A stretch of DNA of 50,253 nt. It comes from Bacteroidales bacterium (GTDB taxonomy: Bacteria > Bacteroidota > Bacteroidia > Bacteroidales > UBA932). Location of the stretch: NCBI GenBank assembly GCA_016287075.1, contig JAEEVC010000020.1, positions 1 through 50,253 on the forward strand, in the 5' to 3' direction. The translations under genes were made by a program, and so were the position numbers. Shown here piece after piece: positions 1-7,116 of the stretch (position 1 is the stretch's first letter; the number at the start of each line of letters is the position of its first letter). The notes under the pieces are model-generated. The model was not told the origin of the DNA. It saw only the letters and a list, made by a program, of their open reading frames with translations, and searched no databases.

Positions 1-60
1 GGATAAGCATCTTGTTATCAGCTGTTTCCATAAAAGTGCCCCCTGGAAAAGGGGGGACCT
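1..60. repeat. short inverted repeats at window edge, upstream of RAYT 3' end
   Basis: Two small potential hairpins are visible: GATAA/TTATC (2-6 with 15-19) and a CCCCC/GGGGG stem (39-43 with 51-55). The second follows AAGTGCC, a heptamer that also occurs at 1230-1236 on the other side of the transposase gene. They may be REP-like palindromes served by the adjacent transposase, but the match to the right-hand copies is weak. The left part of the element lies outside the window, so no boundary can be assigned. Confidence 0.3.
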
Positions 61-76
61 CTCATGCTTTATTGAT

Positions 77-104
77 TGATTTGCAGGTGTTTATCTGCCA
101 CGGC
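77..104 (+). repeat. left 28-bp direct repeat flanking the RAYT gene
   Basis: TGATTTGCA, ten unrelated bases, then TGCCACGGC. The same two 9-mers with the same 10-base gap occur at 1214-1241. The two copies are in the same orientation and bracket the transposase gene. The left copy overlaps the transposase stop codon (TAA, read from 93-91). Conserved ends with a variable middle suggest recognition sequences rather than a simple target duplication. Confidence 0.55.
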
Positions 105-1014
105 TTAAATGGAGGAAGCGGCAGACTTGCCACTGCGGGGCGCCAGTGGCTTGCTGCAGAAGGGGGAGAAGGGTGATTGCCTGGTCTGCCTGTAGAAAGG
201 TCCTGCGCGCAAGGTCGTACCCATACCGCGCGACGGCACGGCACATTTTAGCGTAAGCGATATCCGATTCTGATTCAAAGACTTCTGCCAGATCGTATTC
301 CTTTCCGGTATTGGAATGGATGGCGTTCATCATGGCGTCTTCCCCTTCAAAAAAGAGGGAGGCATCGGCCGTCGTTCCAATCCTGTAAAGGGAGATGATA
401 TAATCTGTCGCCTGCTCCGTTTCCAAGGGGGACAAGTCCTTGAATACCAGGTTCAGGTAGGGATAATCCAACGGGAGTCCGGCCTTGTGTTGCGCCTTGA
501 CCAGTGCAATCGCTTTCCGGTATTTGCGCGAAGCAAAGCGGAGCCGGACGGGTTCGCTGAACGGGAATGTGTCGTCTGCGTAAGCGAGAAAGGTCCAGCG
601 GTCCTGCTCCGCTTGGCGAACGAGGTTTTTCTCCGCAGAATTGTTGGCGATATAGATGATACAGGATCGGATTGCCTTCCCACCCCGTTTCACCGCCCAT
701 TTGAACGGCTCAAACATCGGTCCCTTCTGCCCTGCATATCGGTTGACTGCACAGGAATACCGTTGGGCAAGTAGGGCATAGAAAGATTCCAGGTTCTGGA
801 TGGACCCGGGATCGGTCAGGGAATGGGTGTGGTTGAACATGAGCGTCAGGCTGTAAACCGTGATTTTCCTTTCCCTCGCGAGGGTCATGAAAAGGGTGTA
901 ATAAACCAACCGGTCCCTGACGCAATAAAACAGGACCCTTCCGTCAATGCCGCGGTGGTAGGAATGGACCAGCGCTCCGCTCAGGTTCTGGTTTCTCTGC
1001 GTGTTCGGTTTCAT
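91..1014 (-). CDS. REP-associated tyrosine transposase-like protein (RAYT, Y1/HUH family)
   Basis: The 307-aa protein has the signature of the Y1 transposase fold. A start like HSYHRGIDGRVLF (about residues 17-29) is followed by an HUH-type metal-binding motif NHTHSL (about 61-66), the helix with NRYAGQKGPMF, and a YIANNSAEKN segment that matches the YIH.NP region of RAYTs. Family members cut and join single-stranded DNA at REP hairpins through a tyrosine, and are usually domesticated single-copy genes rather than mobile insertion sequences. The C-terminal half (after about 150) carries an acidic extension and a final helical part like the DnaA/HTH-type tail of long RAYTs. It lies between two 28-bp direct repeats and beside a cluster of palindromes, as expected for a RAYT locus. 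The ATG at 1014 is the only good start. No intact insertion-sequence ends are recognised. Confidence 0.75.
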   Translation of the reverse strand: MKPNTQRNQNLSGALVHSYHRGIDGRVLFYCVRDRLVYYTLFMTLARERKITVYSLTLMFNHTHSLTDPGSIQNLESFYALLAQRYSCAVNRYAGQKGPMFEPFKWAVKRGGKAIRSCIIYIANNSAEKNLVRQAEQDRWTFLAYADDTFPFSEPVRLRFASRKYRKAIALVKAQHKAGLPLDYPYLNLVFKDLSPLETEQATDYIISLYRIGTTADASLFFEGEDAMMNAIHSNTGKEYDLAEVFESESDIAYAKMCRAVARYGYDLARRTFLQADQAITLLPLLQQATGAPQWQVCRFLHLSRGR

Positions 1015-1212
1015 CGTCAGGCGTTTTTCCCAAAAATACGGGAATGCGGCATCAGAACCATGGTTTTATCGAAAACAAATGAAAGTTTTTCTGTTTTCGA
1101 CGAAAGGTGGAAAAAAATGTGTGTTTTTTGTCGTGGCAGTCAACTCCTTGAATCAGAGGATATTGCAACAATCTGCCCGCGGCATTTTGAGGGGGCTGAA
1201 TGGTGGAATTAA

Positions 1213-1283
1213 CTGATTTGCAATCAGATAAGTGCCACGGCACGACCGGCCGGTCCGGGACTTTTGCCAGCACGGCAAAAGTC
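1213..1283. repeat. four consecutive perfect palindromes (REP-like cluster), includes right 28-bp direct repeat
   Basis: In order: CTGATT/AATCAG (1213-1218 with 1222-1227, 3-nt loop), GTGCC/GGCAC (1232-1236 with 1239-1243, 2-nt loop), the 12-bp palindrome GACCGGCCGGTC (1244-1255), and a 10-bp stem GACTTTTGCC (1259-1268 with 1274-1283, 5-nt loop). The right copy of the RAYT-flanking direct repeat (1214-1241) spans the first two. Tandem small hairpins beside a RAYT gene fit REP/BIME-like elements; this identity is an inference. Confidence 0.55.
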
Positions 1284-1335
1284 GGAAAGGAGAACAGGCT
1301 GCGGGGGGGGCAGGGGGCTGCACCGCGGGTTCGAA

Positions 1336-1375
1336 GGCCCGGCAGGGCCAACAAAGCCCCTTCCCGAGGAAGGGG
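1336..1375. repeat. two further GC-rich hairpins
   Basis: GGCCC/GGGCC (1336-1340 with 1345-1349) and an 8-bp perfect stem CCCCTTCC/GGAAGGGG (1357-1364 with 1368-1375, loop CGA). They continue the hairpin series that starts at 1213. No following T-run on either strand argues against a simple terminator. Confidence 0.5.
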
Positions 1376-1397
1376 TGTGGGGAAGGGTAACGTGACT

Positions 1398-1449
1398 AGG
1401 GGCCACGGGAAAAGGCAGCCAGTCTGGCTGCCTTTTCCCCGTGGCCCCT
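1398..1449 (-). terminator. long hairpin terminator of the tRNA gene, outer stem formed by the tRNA 3' end
   Basis: A nearly perfect inverted repeat of about 25 bp per arm (1398-1422 with 1424-1449, one extra G). On the minus strand the inner part AAAAGGCAGCCAG / CTGGCTGCCTTTT is a normal intrinsic terminator hairpin with A and T tracts, just after the tRNA. The outer 12 bp pair the tRNA 3' acceptor strand (1443-1449) with a downstream copy of its complement. The terminator stem and the tRNA acceptor stem could therefore compete for the same strand. Confidence 0.65.
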
Positions 1450-1515
1450 GGGGGACTTGAACCCACGACCCACGGATTATGAGTCCGCTGCTCTGACCAA
1501 CTGAGCTAAGGGGCC
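1442..1515 (-). tRNA. tRNA with CAU anticodon (Ile2/AUA-reading or elongator Met)
   Basis: A full 74-nt cloverleaf on the minus strand: acceptor GGCCCCT/AGGGGCC, D-arm with AGCTCAGTTGGTCAGAGC, anticodon loop CTCATAA (anticodon CAU) on a 5-bp stem, and a T-arm with GTTCAAGTC. CCA is not encoded (A, then CG). The acceptor stem and the TAGCTCAG start resemble tRNA-Ile2 (lysidine-modified CAU, reads AUA) as I remember it from E. coli, rather than the enteric elongator Met tRNA. Bacteroidota elongator Met tRNAs may share this stem, so the amino acid is left open. Confidence 0.9.
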
Positions 1516-1532
1516 TGCTGTGAAAGCGGTTG

Positions 1533-1564
1533 CAAAATTAGCAAACTTTCGCCAAAGGAGCAAA
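1533..1564 (-). promoter_or_regulatory. Bacteroidota promoter for the CAU tRNA
   Basis: On the minus strand, TTTG (1564-1561), exactly 20 bp, then TAATTTTG (1540-1533) fits the TTTG-N19-21-TAnnTTTG consensus perfectly. It ends 17 nt before the tRNA 5' end. It is back to back with the lipoprotein promoter at 1577-1608. Confidence 0.75.
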
Positions 1565-1576
1565 TCGGTGCCGGGT

Positions 1577-1608
1577 GTTGGAAAAATCCCACGGCCTTTC
1601 TATCTTTG
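1577..1608 (+). promoter_or_regulatory. Bacteroidota promoter for the small lipoprotein gene
   Basis: GTTG (1577-1580), 20 bp, TATCTTTG (1601-1608). Transcription would start near 1612. This rules out the upstream ATG at 1575 as the start of the following gene and supports the ATG pair at 1650/1653. Confidence 0.75.
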
Positions 1609-1652
1609 TGAAAACCCTTGTGTCCAAAGGAGGGATTTATTTTGACAAGATG

Positions 1653-2345
1653 ATGAATACCAGGCATTTCATTCTTATTGCGGCGGTCGTTTCCCTGACC
1701 TCCTGCTCGACGGCGCTTTTCTCTTCGGGCTTTTCCACGGAGGTTGCGGCGACGGAGGGGCTGGCGATGCTGGACCCCGTGTCGGCCATTTTCTATCTGG
1801 ACGAGAAGAACAAGGAGTCGTTCAGCGATTCCCTTTCCCAGGCGTCCGAGGCACTGATGGAGCAGCTGGCCTACGGGCTGCCGCTGGATTTCCACGCACG
1901 GATTCCGCTGAACGAGGACCAGCGGGAGGAGGCCGTCGCGTTCCTGCGCTATGCAGAGGACGGTCCGAGGTCCCGGATCCAGGAGCTTCCCATCCCGGGC
2001 GTACTGGACTCGCTGATGGAGGCAAACGGGGAGCGCTATGCCCTGTTCCTCTTTACCGAAGGCATGATGCGGGACCGTCGCGGCTATGCGAAGGAGATTG
2101 CCGGGGAGATCGCCGGGGCCGTGGTGGCCGGTGTCCTTTCCGCCGTCCTGGGAGGCGGAGGCGTCTATGCTGCCGGAGGAGCCGCGATCGCTGCTACTCA
2201 TATCCACGCCGCCGTCCTGGATTCCCAGCTCAACCGTGTCGTCTTCTTCAACCGGGATTTCCGGCAGGATGAAAACATCCGCCCGCTGGACGCGGAAGCC
2301 GTCAACCGGCAGCTGCGCCGCCTGTTCCGGCCTTTCCTGAAATAG
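1653..2345 (+). CDS. small lipoprotein of unknown function with a glycine/alanine-rich hydrophobic segment
   Basis: I do not recognise the family. The 230-aa product starts with a lipoprotein signal (about residues 1-18, lipobox LTSC, Cys18), so it is probably anchored in the outer or inner membrane. Residues about 150-184 form a G/A-rich apolar stretch (AGAVVAGVLSAVLGGGG) that could insert in a membrane, like the glycine-zipper segments of envelope stress or pore-associated proteins; this is only a resemblance. The start is chosen from the promoter at 1577-1608 and the signal peptide. ATG 1650 is an equally possible start, one codon upstream. It converges with rpsJ and shares the terminator at 2373-2404. 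Confidence 0.75.
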   Translation: MNTRHFILIAAVVSLTSCSTALFSSGFSTEVAATEGLAMLDPVSAIFYLDEKNKESFSDSLSQASEALMEQLAYGLPLDFHARIPLNEDQREEAVAFLRYAEDGPRSRIQELPIPGVLDSLMEANGERYALFLFTEGMMRDRRGYAKEIAGEIAGAVVAGVLSAVLGGGGVYAAGGAAIAATHIHAAVLDSQLNRVVFFNRDFRQDENIRPLDAEAVNRQLRRLFRPFLK

Positions 2346-2372
2346 GACCTGCACCTGCCGGCGGGATATGCA

Positions 2373-2404
2373 AAAGGCCCGGAACGCTGCCGTTCCGGGC
2401 CTTT
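2373..2404. terminator. bidirectional terminator between lipoprotein gene and rpsJ
   Basis: A perfect 14-bp stem AAAGGCCCGGAACG / CGTTCCGGGCCTTT with a 4-nt loop and A/T tracts at the base, so it can act on both strands. It stands 27 nt after the plus-strand gene and 22 nt after rpsJ, and shows that rpsJ is the last gene of its operon here. Confidence 0.85.
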
Positions 2405-2426
2405 GCCACTTGGGTAAGGGTTACCC

Positions 2427-2732
2427 TCAGACCTTGATCTCGACCTCGACACCGGAAGGGAGTTCGAGCTTCATCAGCGCATCGACGGTCTTCGCATTGG
2501 AGTCGTCGATGTCCAGAAGACGGACATAGGAGTCGAGTTCAAACTGCTCGCGGGACTTCTTGTTGACGAAGGTGGAGCGGTTGACGGTAAAGATCTTCTT
2601 GTGCGTGGGAAGCGGAATGGGACCGTTGACCTTTGCACCCGTTGCCTTCACCGTGTCGACGATCTTCGCCGCGGACTTGTCCACGAGCATATGATCGAAG
2701 GATTTCAGTTTGATTCTGATTTTCTGGCTCAT
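2427..2732 (-). CDS. rpsJ: 30S ribosomal protein S10
   Basis: The 101-aa protein has the S10 hallmarks [31 protein letters not shown] and [15 protein letters not shown]10 sits in the 30S head and, as NusE, joins the antitermination complex. It is the last gene of the str operon, 30 nt after fusA. In most Bacteroidota rpsJ is followed by rplC and the rest of the S10 cluster. Here a strong terminator and an unrelated convergent lipoprotein gene follow instead. Confidence 0.98.
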   Translation of the reverse strand: MSQKIRIKLKSFDHMLVDKSAAKIVDTVKATGAKVNGPIPLPTHKKIFTVNRSTFVNKKSREQFELDSYVRLLDIDDSNAKTVDALMKLELPSGVEVEIKV

Positions 2733-2762
2733 ATCAATTCTTTTTTTAACATTTCTTACACA

Positions 2763-4877
2763 TTACTCGTCCTCGGGCATCCGGTAGCCGCTCTTCTCGA
2801 CGATTTCCCGGGCCATGGCCGGCGGGACTTCGGCGTAGTGGTCGAACGTCATCGTGCTGGTCGCGCGGCCGGAGGACAGGGTCCTCAGGACGGTGACGTA
2901 GCCGAACTGTTCGGCGAGCGGGACGTACGCCTTGACGATGCGTGCACCGTTGGCGGTCGAATCCATTGCGACAATCTGGCCGCGGCGGCGGTTGAGGTCG
3001 CCCACGATGTCGCCCATGTAGTCTTCCGGGGTCACGACCTCGAGGGACATGATCGGCTCGAGGAGGACCGGACGGCATTTCGGGCAGGCATGGCGGAAGG
3101 CCATCCGGGCCGCAATTTCGAAGGAAAGCTGGTCGGAGTCCACCGGATGGTAGCTGCCGTCGAGCAGGGTAACCTTGAGTGCGGAGACTTCATAGCCGGC
3201 GAGGACGCCGTTGGCCATCGCGGCCTCAAAGCCTTTCTGCACGCTCGGTACATATTCCTTCGGGACGTTGCCGCCCTTGACCTGGTTGTCGAACTGGAGG
3301 CCGACGACGCCTTCGTCGGCGGGAGAGATCTCTACGATGATGTCTGCGAACTTGCCGCGGCCGCCGGTCTGCTTCTTGAAGACCTCGCGGTGCTGGATGC
3401 TGCCGCGGATGGTCTCCTTGTAGTTGACCTGCGGGGCGCCCTGGTTGATATCGACGCCGAACTCACGGCGGAGCCGGTCGACGATGATGTCCAGGTGGAG
3501 TTCACCCATGCCGCTGATGACGGTCTGGCCCGTCTCGTGGTCGGCCTTGACGGTGAAGGTCGGATCCTCCTCCGCGAGCTTCGCGAGGGCGACCCCGAGC
3601 TTGTCAAGGTCCTTCTGGGTCTTCGGTTCAATGGCGATGCCGATGACCGGATCCGGGAATTCCATCGATTCGAGGGTGATCGGATGCTCCTCCACGCAGA
3701 TGGTGTCACCGGTGCGGAGGTCCTTGAATCCTACGGCCGCGCAGATGTCTCCCGCCTCCACGAACTCGATCGGGTTCTGGTGGTTGGAGTGCATCTGGTA
3801 CAGGCGGGCGACGCGCTCCTTCTTGCCGGTGCGCGTGTTATAGACATAGGAACCCGAATCCAGATGGCCGGAATAGGCCCTGAGGAACGCCAGCCGGCCG
3901 ACGAACGGATCCGTGGCGATTTTGAACACGAGCGCGCAGAACGGCTCGCTTTCGCTCGGCTTGCGGACGACTTCCTCGCCGGTCCGCGGGTGGGTGCCCT
4001 TGACGGCGCCCTTGTCCAGCGGGGACGGGAGGTAACGCATCACGCAGTCCAGGAGGAACTGGACGCCCTTGTTCTTGAACGAGGAGCCGCAGCACGCCGG
4101 GACGATCTGCATGGAGATCGTGCCCTTGCGGAGCGCCGCGATGATCTCGCTCTCCGTCAGGGAGTCCGGATTCTCGAAGTACTTCTCCATCAGGGTCTCG
4201 TCGCACTCGGCGGCGGCCTCCAGGAGGATGTCCCTCCAGCGGGCGGCCTCGCCGGCCATGTCGGCGGGAATCGGAGCCTCGTGATAGTTCACGAGCTCTT
4301 CTCCTCCGTCGTAATAGATGGCCTTCATCGCGATGAGGTCGATGATTCCTTCGAATTTGTCCTCTGCGCCGATCGGCAGGCAGACGGGAACGGCGGTGGC
4401 GCCGAGCTTGGTCTTGATCTCTTCCACGCAGGAAAGGAAATCAGCCCCGACCCGGTCCATCTTGTTCACATAGGCGATTTTCGGCACACCGTATTTGTCG
4501 GCCTGGCGCCAGACAGTCTCGGACTGCGGCTGGACCCGGCCGACGGCGCAGAACGTCGCGATCGTCCCGTCCAGCACCCGGAGGGACCGCTCCACCTCGA
4601 CCGTGAAATCCACGTGGCCGGGGGTGTCGATCAGGTTGATCTGGTAGGTTTCGCCGCGATAGTGCCAGAAGGCGGTGGTGGCGGCGGAGGTGATGGTGAT
4701 ACCACGCTCCTGCTCCTGCACCATCCAGTCCATCGTAGCGGCTCCTTCATGGACCTCCCCAATCTTGTGGGTCTTTCCGGTGTAATAGAGGATACGCTCG
4801 GACGTCGTCGTCTTACCGGCATCGATGTGGGCCATGATACCGATATTACGTGTGTACGTGAGATCTCTTTTCGCCAT
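2763..4877 (-). CDS. fusA: translation elongation factor G
   Basis: The 704-aa translocase GTPase has all G motifs: AHIDAGKT (16-23, P-loop), RGITI (switch region), DTPGHVDF (G3) and NKMD (G4). Domains II-V follow and end in the domain V pattern with [14 protein letters not shown]. Length and order fit canonical EF-G1 from a ribosomal operon rather than the non-operon EF-G2 paralogue. It is the third gene of the str operon, 13 nt after rpsG, and uses ATG at 4877. Confidence 0.98.
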   Translation of the reverse strand: MAKRDLTYTRNIGIMAHIDAGKTTTSERILYYTGKTHKIGEVHEGAATMDWMVQEQERGITITSAATTAFWHYRGETYQINLIDTPGHVDFTVEVERSLRVLDGTIATFCAVGRVQPQSETVWRQADKYGVPKIAYVNKMDRVGADFLSCVEEIKTKLGATAVPVCLPIGAEDKFEGIIDLIAMKAIYYDGGEELVNYHEAPIPADMAGEAARWRDILLEAAAECDETLMEKYFENPDSLTESEIIAALRKGTISMQIVPACCGSSFKNKGVQFLLDCVMRYLPSPLDKGAVKGTHPRTGEEVVRKPSESEPFCALVFKIATDPFVGRLAFLRAYSGHLDSGSYVYNTRTGKKERVARLYQMHSNHQNPIEFVEAGDICAAVGFKDLRTGDTICVEEHPITLESMEFPDPVIGIAIEPKTQKDLDKLGVALAKLAEEDPTFTVKADHETGQTVISGMGELHLDIIVDRLRREFGVDINQGAPQVNYKETIRGSIQHREVFKKQTGGRGKFADIIVEISPADEGVVGLQFDNQVKGGNVPKEYVPSVQKGFEAAMANGVLAGYEVSALKVTLLDGSYHPVDSDQLSFEIAARMAFRHACPKCRPVLLEPIMSLEVVTPEDYMGDIVGDLNRRRGQIVAMDSTANGARIVKAYVPLAEQFGYVTVLRTLSSGRATSTMTFDHYAEVPPAMAREIVEKSGYRMPEDE

Positions 4878-4890
4878 TCAATGCGGAGAA

Positions 4891-5367
4891 TTAGAAACGG
4901 AAGTGTGCAAATGCCTTGTTGGCCTCTGCCATTCTGTGCATATCTTCTTTGCGCTTGTAAGCACCGCCCTCGTTGTTGTACGCAGCAACGATTTCGGCGC
5001 AAAGCTTTTCGGCCATCGAGTGCCCGGAACGCTTGCGTGCGAACGCAATCAGGTTCTTCATGGAGACGGAGACTTTCCTTTCCGGACGCAACTCGGTCGG
5101 CACCTGGAAGTTCGCACCACCGATACGACGGGACTTGACCTCGACCTGAGGGGTCACGTTCTCGAGTGCTTTCTTCCAAATATCGAGAGGAGCCTTGTCA
5201 GAATCCTTCATCTTCTCGCCCACCATGTCGATGGCATCATAAAAGATCGAATACGCGATACTCTTCTTCCCCTGCAGCATAAGGTTGTTCACGAAACGGG
5301 TAACCTCCACGTCGTGGAACTTAGGATCAGGAAGTAGAATCCTCTTTTTAGGCTTCGCTTTTCTCAT
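4891..5367 (-). CDS. rpsG: 30S ribosomal protein S7
   Basis: The 158-aa S7 starts [17 protein letters not shown] and contains [21 protein letters not shown] and the [14 protein letters not shown] block that contacts 16S rRNA. It initiates 30S head assembly. It lies 33 nt after rpsL; in other bacteria S7 binds the str mRNA for autoregulation, but no such element was identified in the rpsL-rpsG spacer. Confidence 0.98.
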   Translation of the reverse strand: MRKAKPKKRILLPDPKFHDVEVTRFVNNLMLQGKKSIAYSIFYDAIDMVGEKMKDSDKAPLDIWKKALENVTPQVEVKSRRIGGANFQVPTELRPERKVSVSMKNLIAFARKRSGHSMAEKLCAEIVAAYNNEGGAYKRKEDMHRMAEANKAFAHFRF

Positions 5368-5400
5368 TTTTTGAAAAAATTAAGGTGATAAAGGTGAAAA

Positions 5401-5784
5401 TTACTTCTTAGATTTCTTCGGCCGTTTGGCGCCGTAGAGGGAACGGGACTGGGTCCGTCCGTCCACGCCAGCGGTATCCAAAGCTCCTCTAAGGATGTGG
5501 TAACGTACACCCGGCAGGTCCTTGACACGGCCGCCGCGCACCAGCACGATGCTGTGCTCCTGGAGGTTGTGCCCTTCGCCCGGGATGTAGGCATTGACCT
5601 CTTTCGCGTTGGAAAGACGGACACGCGCGACCTTACGCATCGCGGAGTTCGGCTTTTTAGGAGTCGTCGTGTAAACACGAAGACATACGCCACGCTTCTG
5701 AGGACATGCGTCCAGCGCACGAGACTTGCTCTTTACTTCGAGGGCCTCGCGTCCTTTGCGAACAAGTTGTTGAATTGTTGGCAT
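5401..5784 (-). CDS. rpsL: 30S ribosomal protein S12
   Basis: The 127-aa S12 is the first gene of the str operon. It has the conserved [15 protein letters not shown] and [16 protein letters not shown] blocks. The lysines in KKPNSA and GRVKDLPG, where streptomycin resistance mutations arise, are wild type. S12 sits at the decoding centre. It is transcribed from the promoter at 5835-5865 with a leader of about 45 nt that begins with a stable hairpin. Confidence 0.98.
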   Translation of the reverse strand: MPTIQQLVRKGREALEVKSKSRALDACPQKRGVCLRVYTTTPKKPNSAMRKVARVRLSNAKEVNAYIPGEGHNLQEHSIVLVRGGRVKDLPGVRYHILRGALDTAGVDGRTQSRSLYGAKRPKKSKK

Positions 5785-5813
5785 AAGTGTTTGTTAATAA
5801 ATAAGTTGTAAAA

Positions 5814-5833
5814 ATCCCCAAAAATTTGGGGAT
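5814..5833 (-). promoter_or_regulatory. hairpin with U-tract at the extreme 5' end of the str operon mRNA
   Basis: A perfect 9-bp inverted repeat ATCCCCAAA / TTTGGGGAT with a 2-nt spacer, followed on the minus strand by TTTTTAC. It starts at or within 2-3 nt of the transcription start predicted from the promoter at 5835-5865. It looks like a small terminator placed right at +1, so it could be a 5' stabilising stem or an attenuator. Which one cannot be told from sequence. Confidence 0.6.
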
Positions 5834-5834
5834 G

Positions 5835-5865
5835 CAAAGGTAGTAAAAAATATTTAATTCACAAA
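5835..5865 (-). promoter_or_regulatory. promoter of the str operon
   Basis: On the minus strand TTTG (5865-5862), 19 bp, TACCTTTG (5842-5835): a full match to the Bacteroidota consensus. The spacer is almost entirely A/T, as expected for a strong ribosomal promoter. Confidence 0.85.
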
Positions 5866-5910
5866 GTTTTCAACAGGGTAATCTTCCGGTTTTTAGGCAT
5901 TTCCGCCGTC

Positions 5911-7116
5911 TCAGCGGAGCCCCCTCCCCTTGAGATAGTTCTGGAGGACCGCGAGGTCGCCGACGTCGGTCTGCAGATAGTCGATGCGGGCGGCGGTGAA
6001 CAGGTCGAGCGCCCCGGTCTTGCCTTTCCGGACCTCCTCGTCGAAGTTGAGGAGGTTGGAGAAGGTGACATAGCCGGCGGACCGCAGGCCGGAAGACAGG
6101 GCGGTCGTGCCCTTCTCCCCGTGGTAATACTGCCAGTTGATCTGCATCAGGGGCGTGGTCCGGATGCCGTCCAGGCTGTGGGCGGACCCCGTCGCGGTCA
6201 CGGACAGGTGCGGGGAGATCCGGCCCTTGCTGCCCTCGTAATACTGTTTGGCCAGGTCGGCGTCCGATCCGGTGAAGAAGGTGACCTGGTCGAGCATCCC
6301 GGCCTTCTCGACCTCCTTCAGGACGCTGGCGGCCGCAATGGCGGTCTTGTCGAGGTCGAGGTTGACCCAGATCCGGTCCTTGGCCGCGGCGAGCGCCTCG
6401 GACAGGCGGGGCATGCGGACCCCTTTCACGACCGTCCCGGTCTCCCGGATCTTCATGTCGAACTGCCGGATGTCGGAGAAATACCGTCCCGCGATGGAGC
6501 CGCTCCCGGTGGTCACGGAGGCGAGGTTGTCGTCGTGCGCGCACACGAGGACCCCGTCCTTGGTCTGCCGGACGTCCAGTTCGACCATGTCCAGCCCCTT
6601 CTCGATGGCTTTCCGGATGGCGGGGACGGAGTTCTCCGGGCAGTCCTTCGTCATGTAAACGCCCTCATAGGTATTGGCCCGGTGGGCACAGATGTACACG
6701 CGGGAGAAATCGCCGGCGAGCACGTCCCGGAAATGGTGGGAAACCGAGCGGTCCGCGATGCTCAGCTGCGTGACGAGGATGGTTTCGTAGCCGTCTTTCG
6801 TGAAAAGGGTCAGGATGCCCGTCCGGTCGCTGTCCGTCTGGTTGGGGGAAAGGCGGAACCGCAGGGTCTGCTCCTCCCCGGAGCCCCTTCCGGACCCCGT
6901 CACCACCGAGATCCAGGTCTCGTCGGTCTCCGCCTGCCACTTGCCGTCGCTCCGGAAACGGACCGTCCCTTCTTCCGAGTCGCTCCAGCAGGAGACGGCC
7001 TTGTCGAGGACCGTCAGGGTGACATGTTCCGGGTCGGCGGGTTCGTCCGGCGTCTTGCCGCAGGAGAAAGCGGCCAGCAGCACGGCAAGCGGAAGGAGGA
7101 AGGTCTGGAGTCTCAT
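5911..7116 (-). CDS. BACON-domain lipoprotein glycerophosphodiester phosphodiesterase (copy 1)
   Basis: A 401-aa lipoprotein (signal 1-18, Cys19). Residues about 30-125 resemble a BACON domain (EEGTVRFRSDGKWQAETDETWISV). Residues about 143-401 are a GDPD TIM barrel with catalytic HRAN (145-148), PENS, ELDVRQTKDG and HDD. Such enzymes hydrolyse glycerophosphodiesters to glycerol-3-phosphate and an alcohol. A surface or periplasmic lipoprotein with a carbohydrate-type BACON domain suggests action on phospholipid head groups, teichoic acid or phosphodiester-decorated glycans. It is the last gene of the SusCD operon; its ATG overlaps the TGA of copy 2 (ATGA). The start was chosen at the signal peptide, not at an in-frame upstream ATG inside copy 2. 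No terminator is seen after it. Confidence 0.88.
   Translation of the reverse strand: MRLQTFLLPLAVLLAAFSCGKTPDEPADPEHVTLTVLDKAVSCWSDSEEGTVRFRSDGKWQAETDETWISVVTGSGRGSGEEQTLRFRLSPNQTDSDRTGILTLFTKDGYETILVTQLSIADRSVSHHFRDVLAGDFSRVYICAHRANTYEGVYMTKDCPENSVPAIRKAIEKGLDMVELDVRQTKDGVLVCAHDDNLASVTTGSGSIAGRYFSDIRQFDMKIRETGTVVKGVRMPRLSEALAAAKDRIWVNLDLDKTAIAAASVLKEVEKAGMLDQVTFFTGSDADLAKQYYEGSKGRISPHLSVTATGSAHSLDGIRTTPLMQINWQYYHGEKGTTALSSGLRSAGYVTFSNLLNFDEEVRKGKTGALDLFTAARIDYLQTDVGDLAVLQNYLKGRGLR

Larger units (their letters stand above)
1015..1441. other. 427-bp non-coding region packed with palindromes between RAYT and tRNA
   Basis: No credible gene is seen; the reading frames here are shadows with no family resemblance. 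The first 200 bp are AT-rich and ordinary. From 1213 to 1449 there is a dense series of perfect or near-perfect inverted repeats, listed separately, plus a run of eight G near 1303-1310. The promoter of the RAYT gene should lie in the AT-rich part, but no clear TAnnTTTG box on the minus strand was found. Confidence 0.6.

Noticed and set aside
1575..1649. Upstream extension of the small lipoprotein gene to ATG 1575
   Set aside because: The promoter at 1577-1608 would start transcription after this ATG, and the signal peptide begins at 1653.
2601..5138. An 845-codon open frame on the plus strand opposite fusA and rpsG
   Set aside because: It is the antisense shadow of fusA and rpsG, a known effect in G+C-rich genes with strong codon bias. 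It has no domain, signal or promoter.
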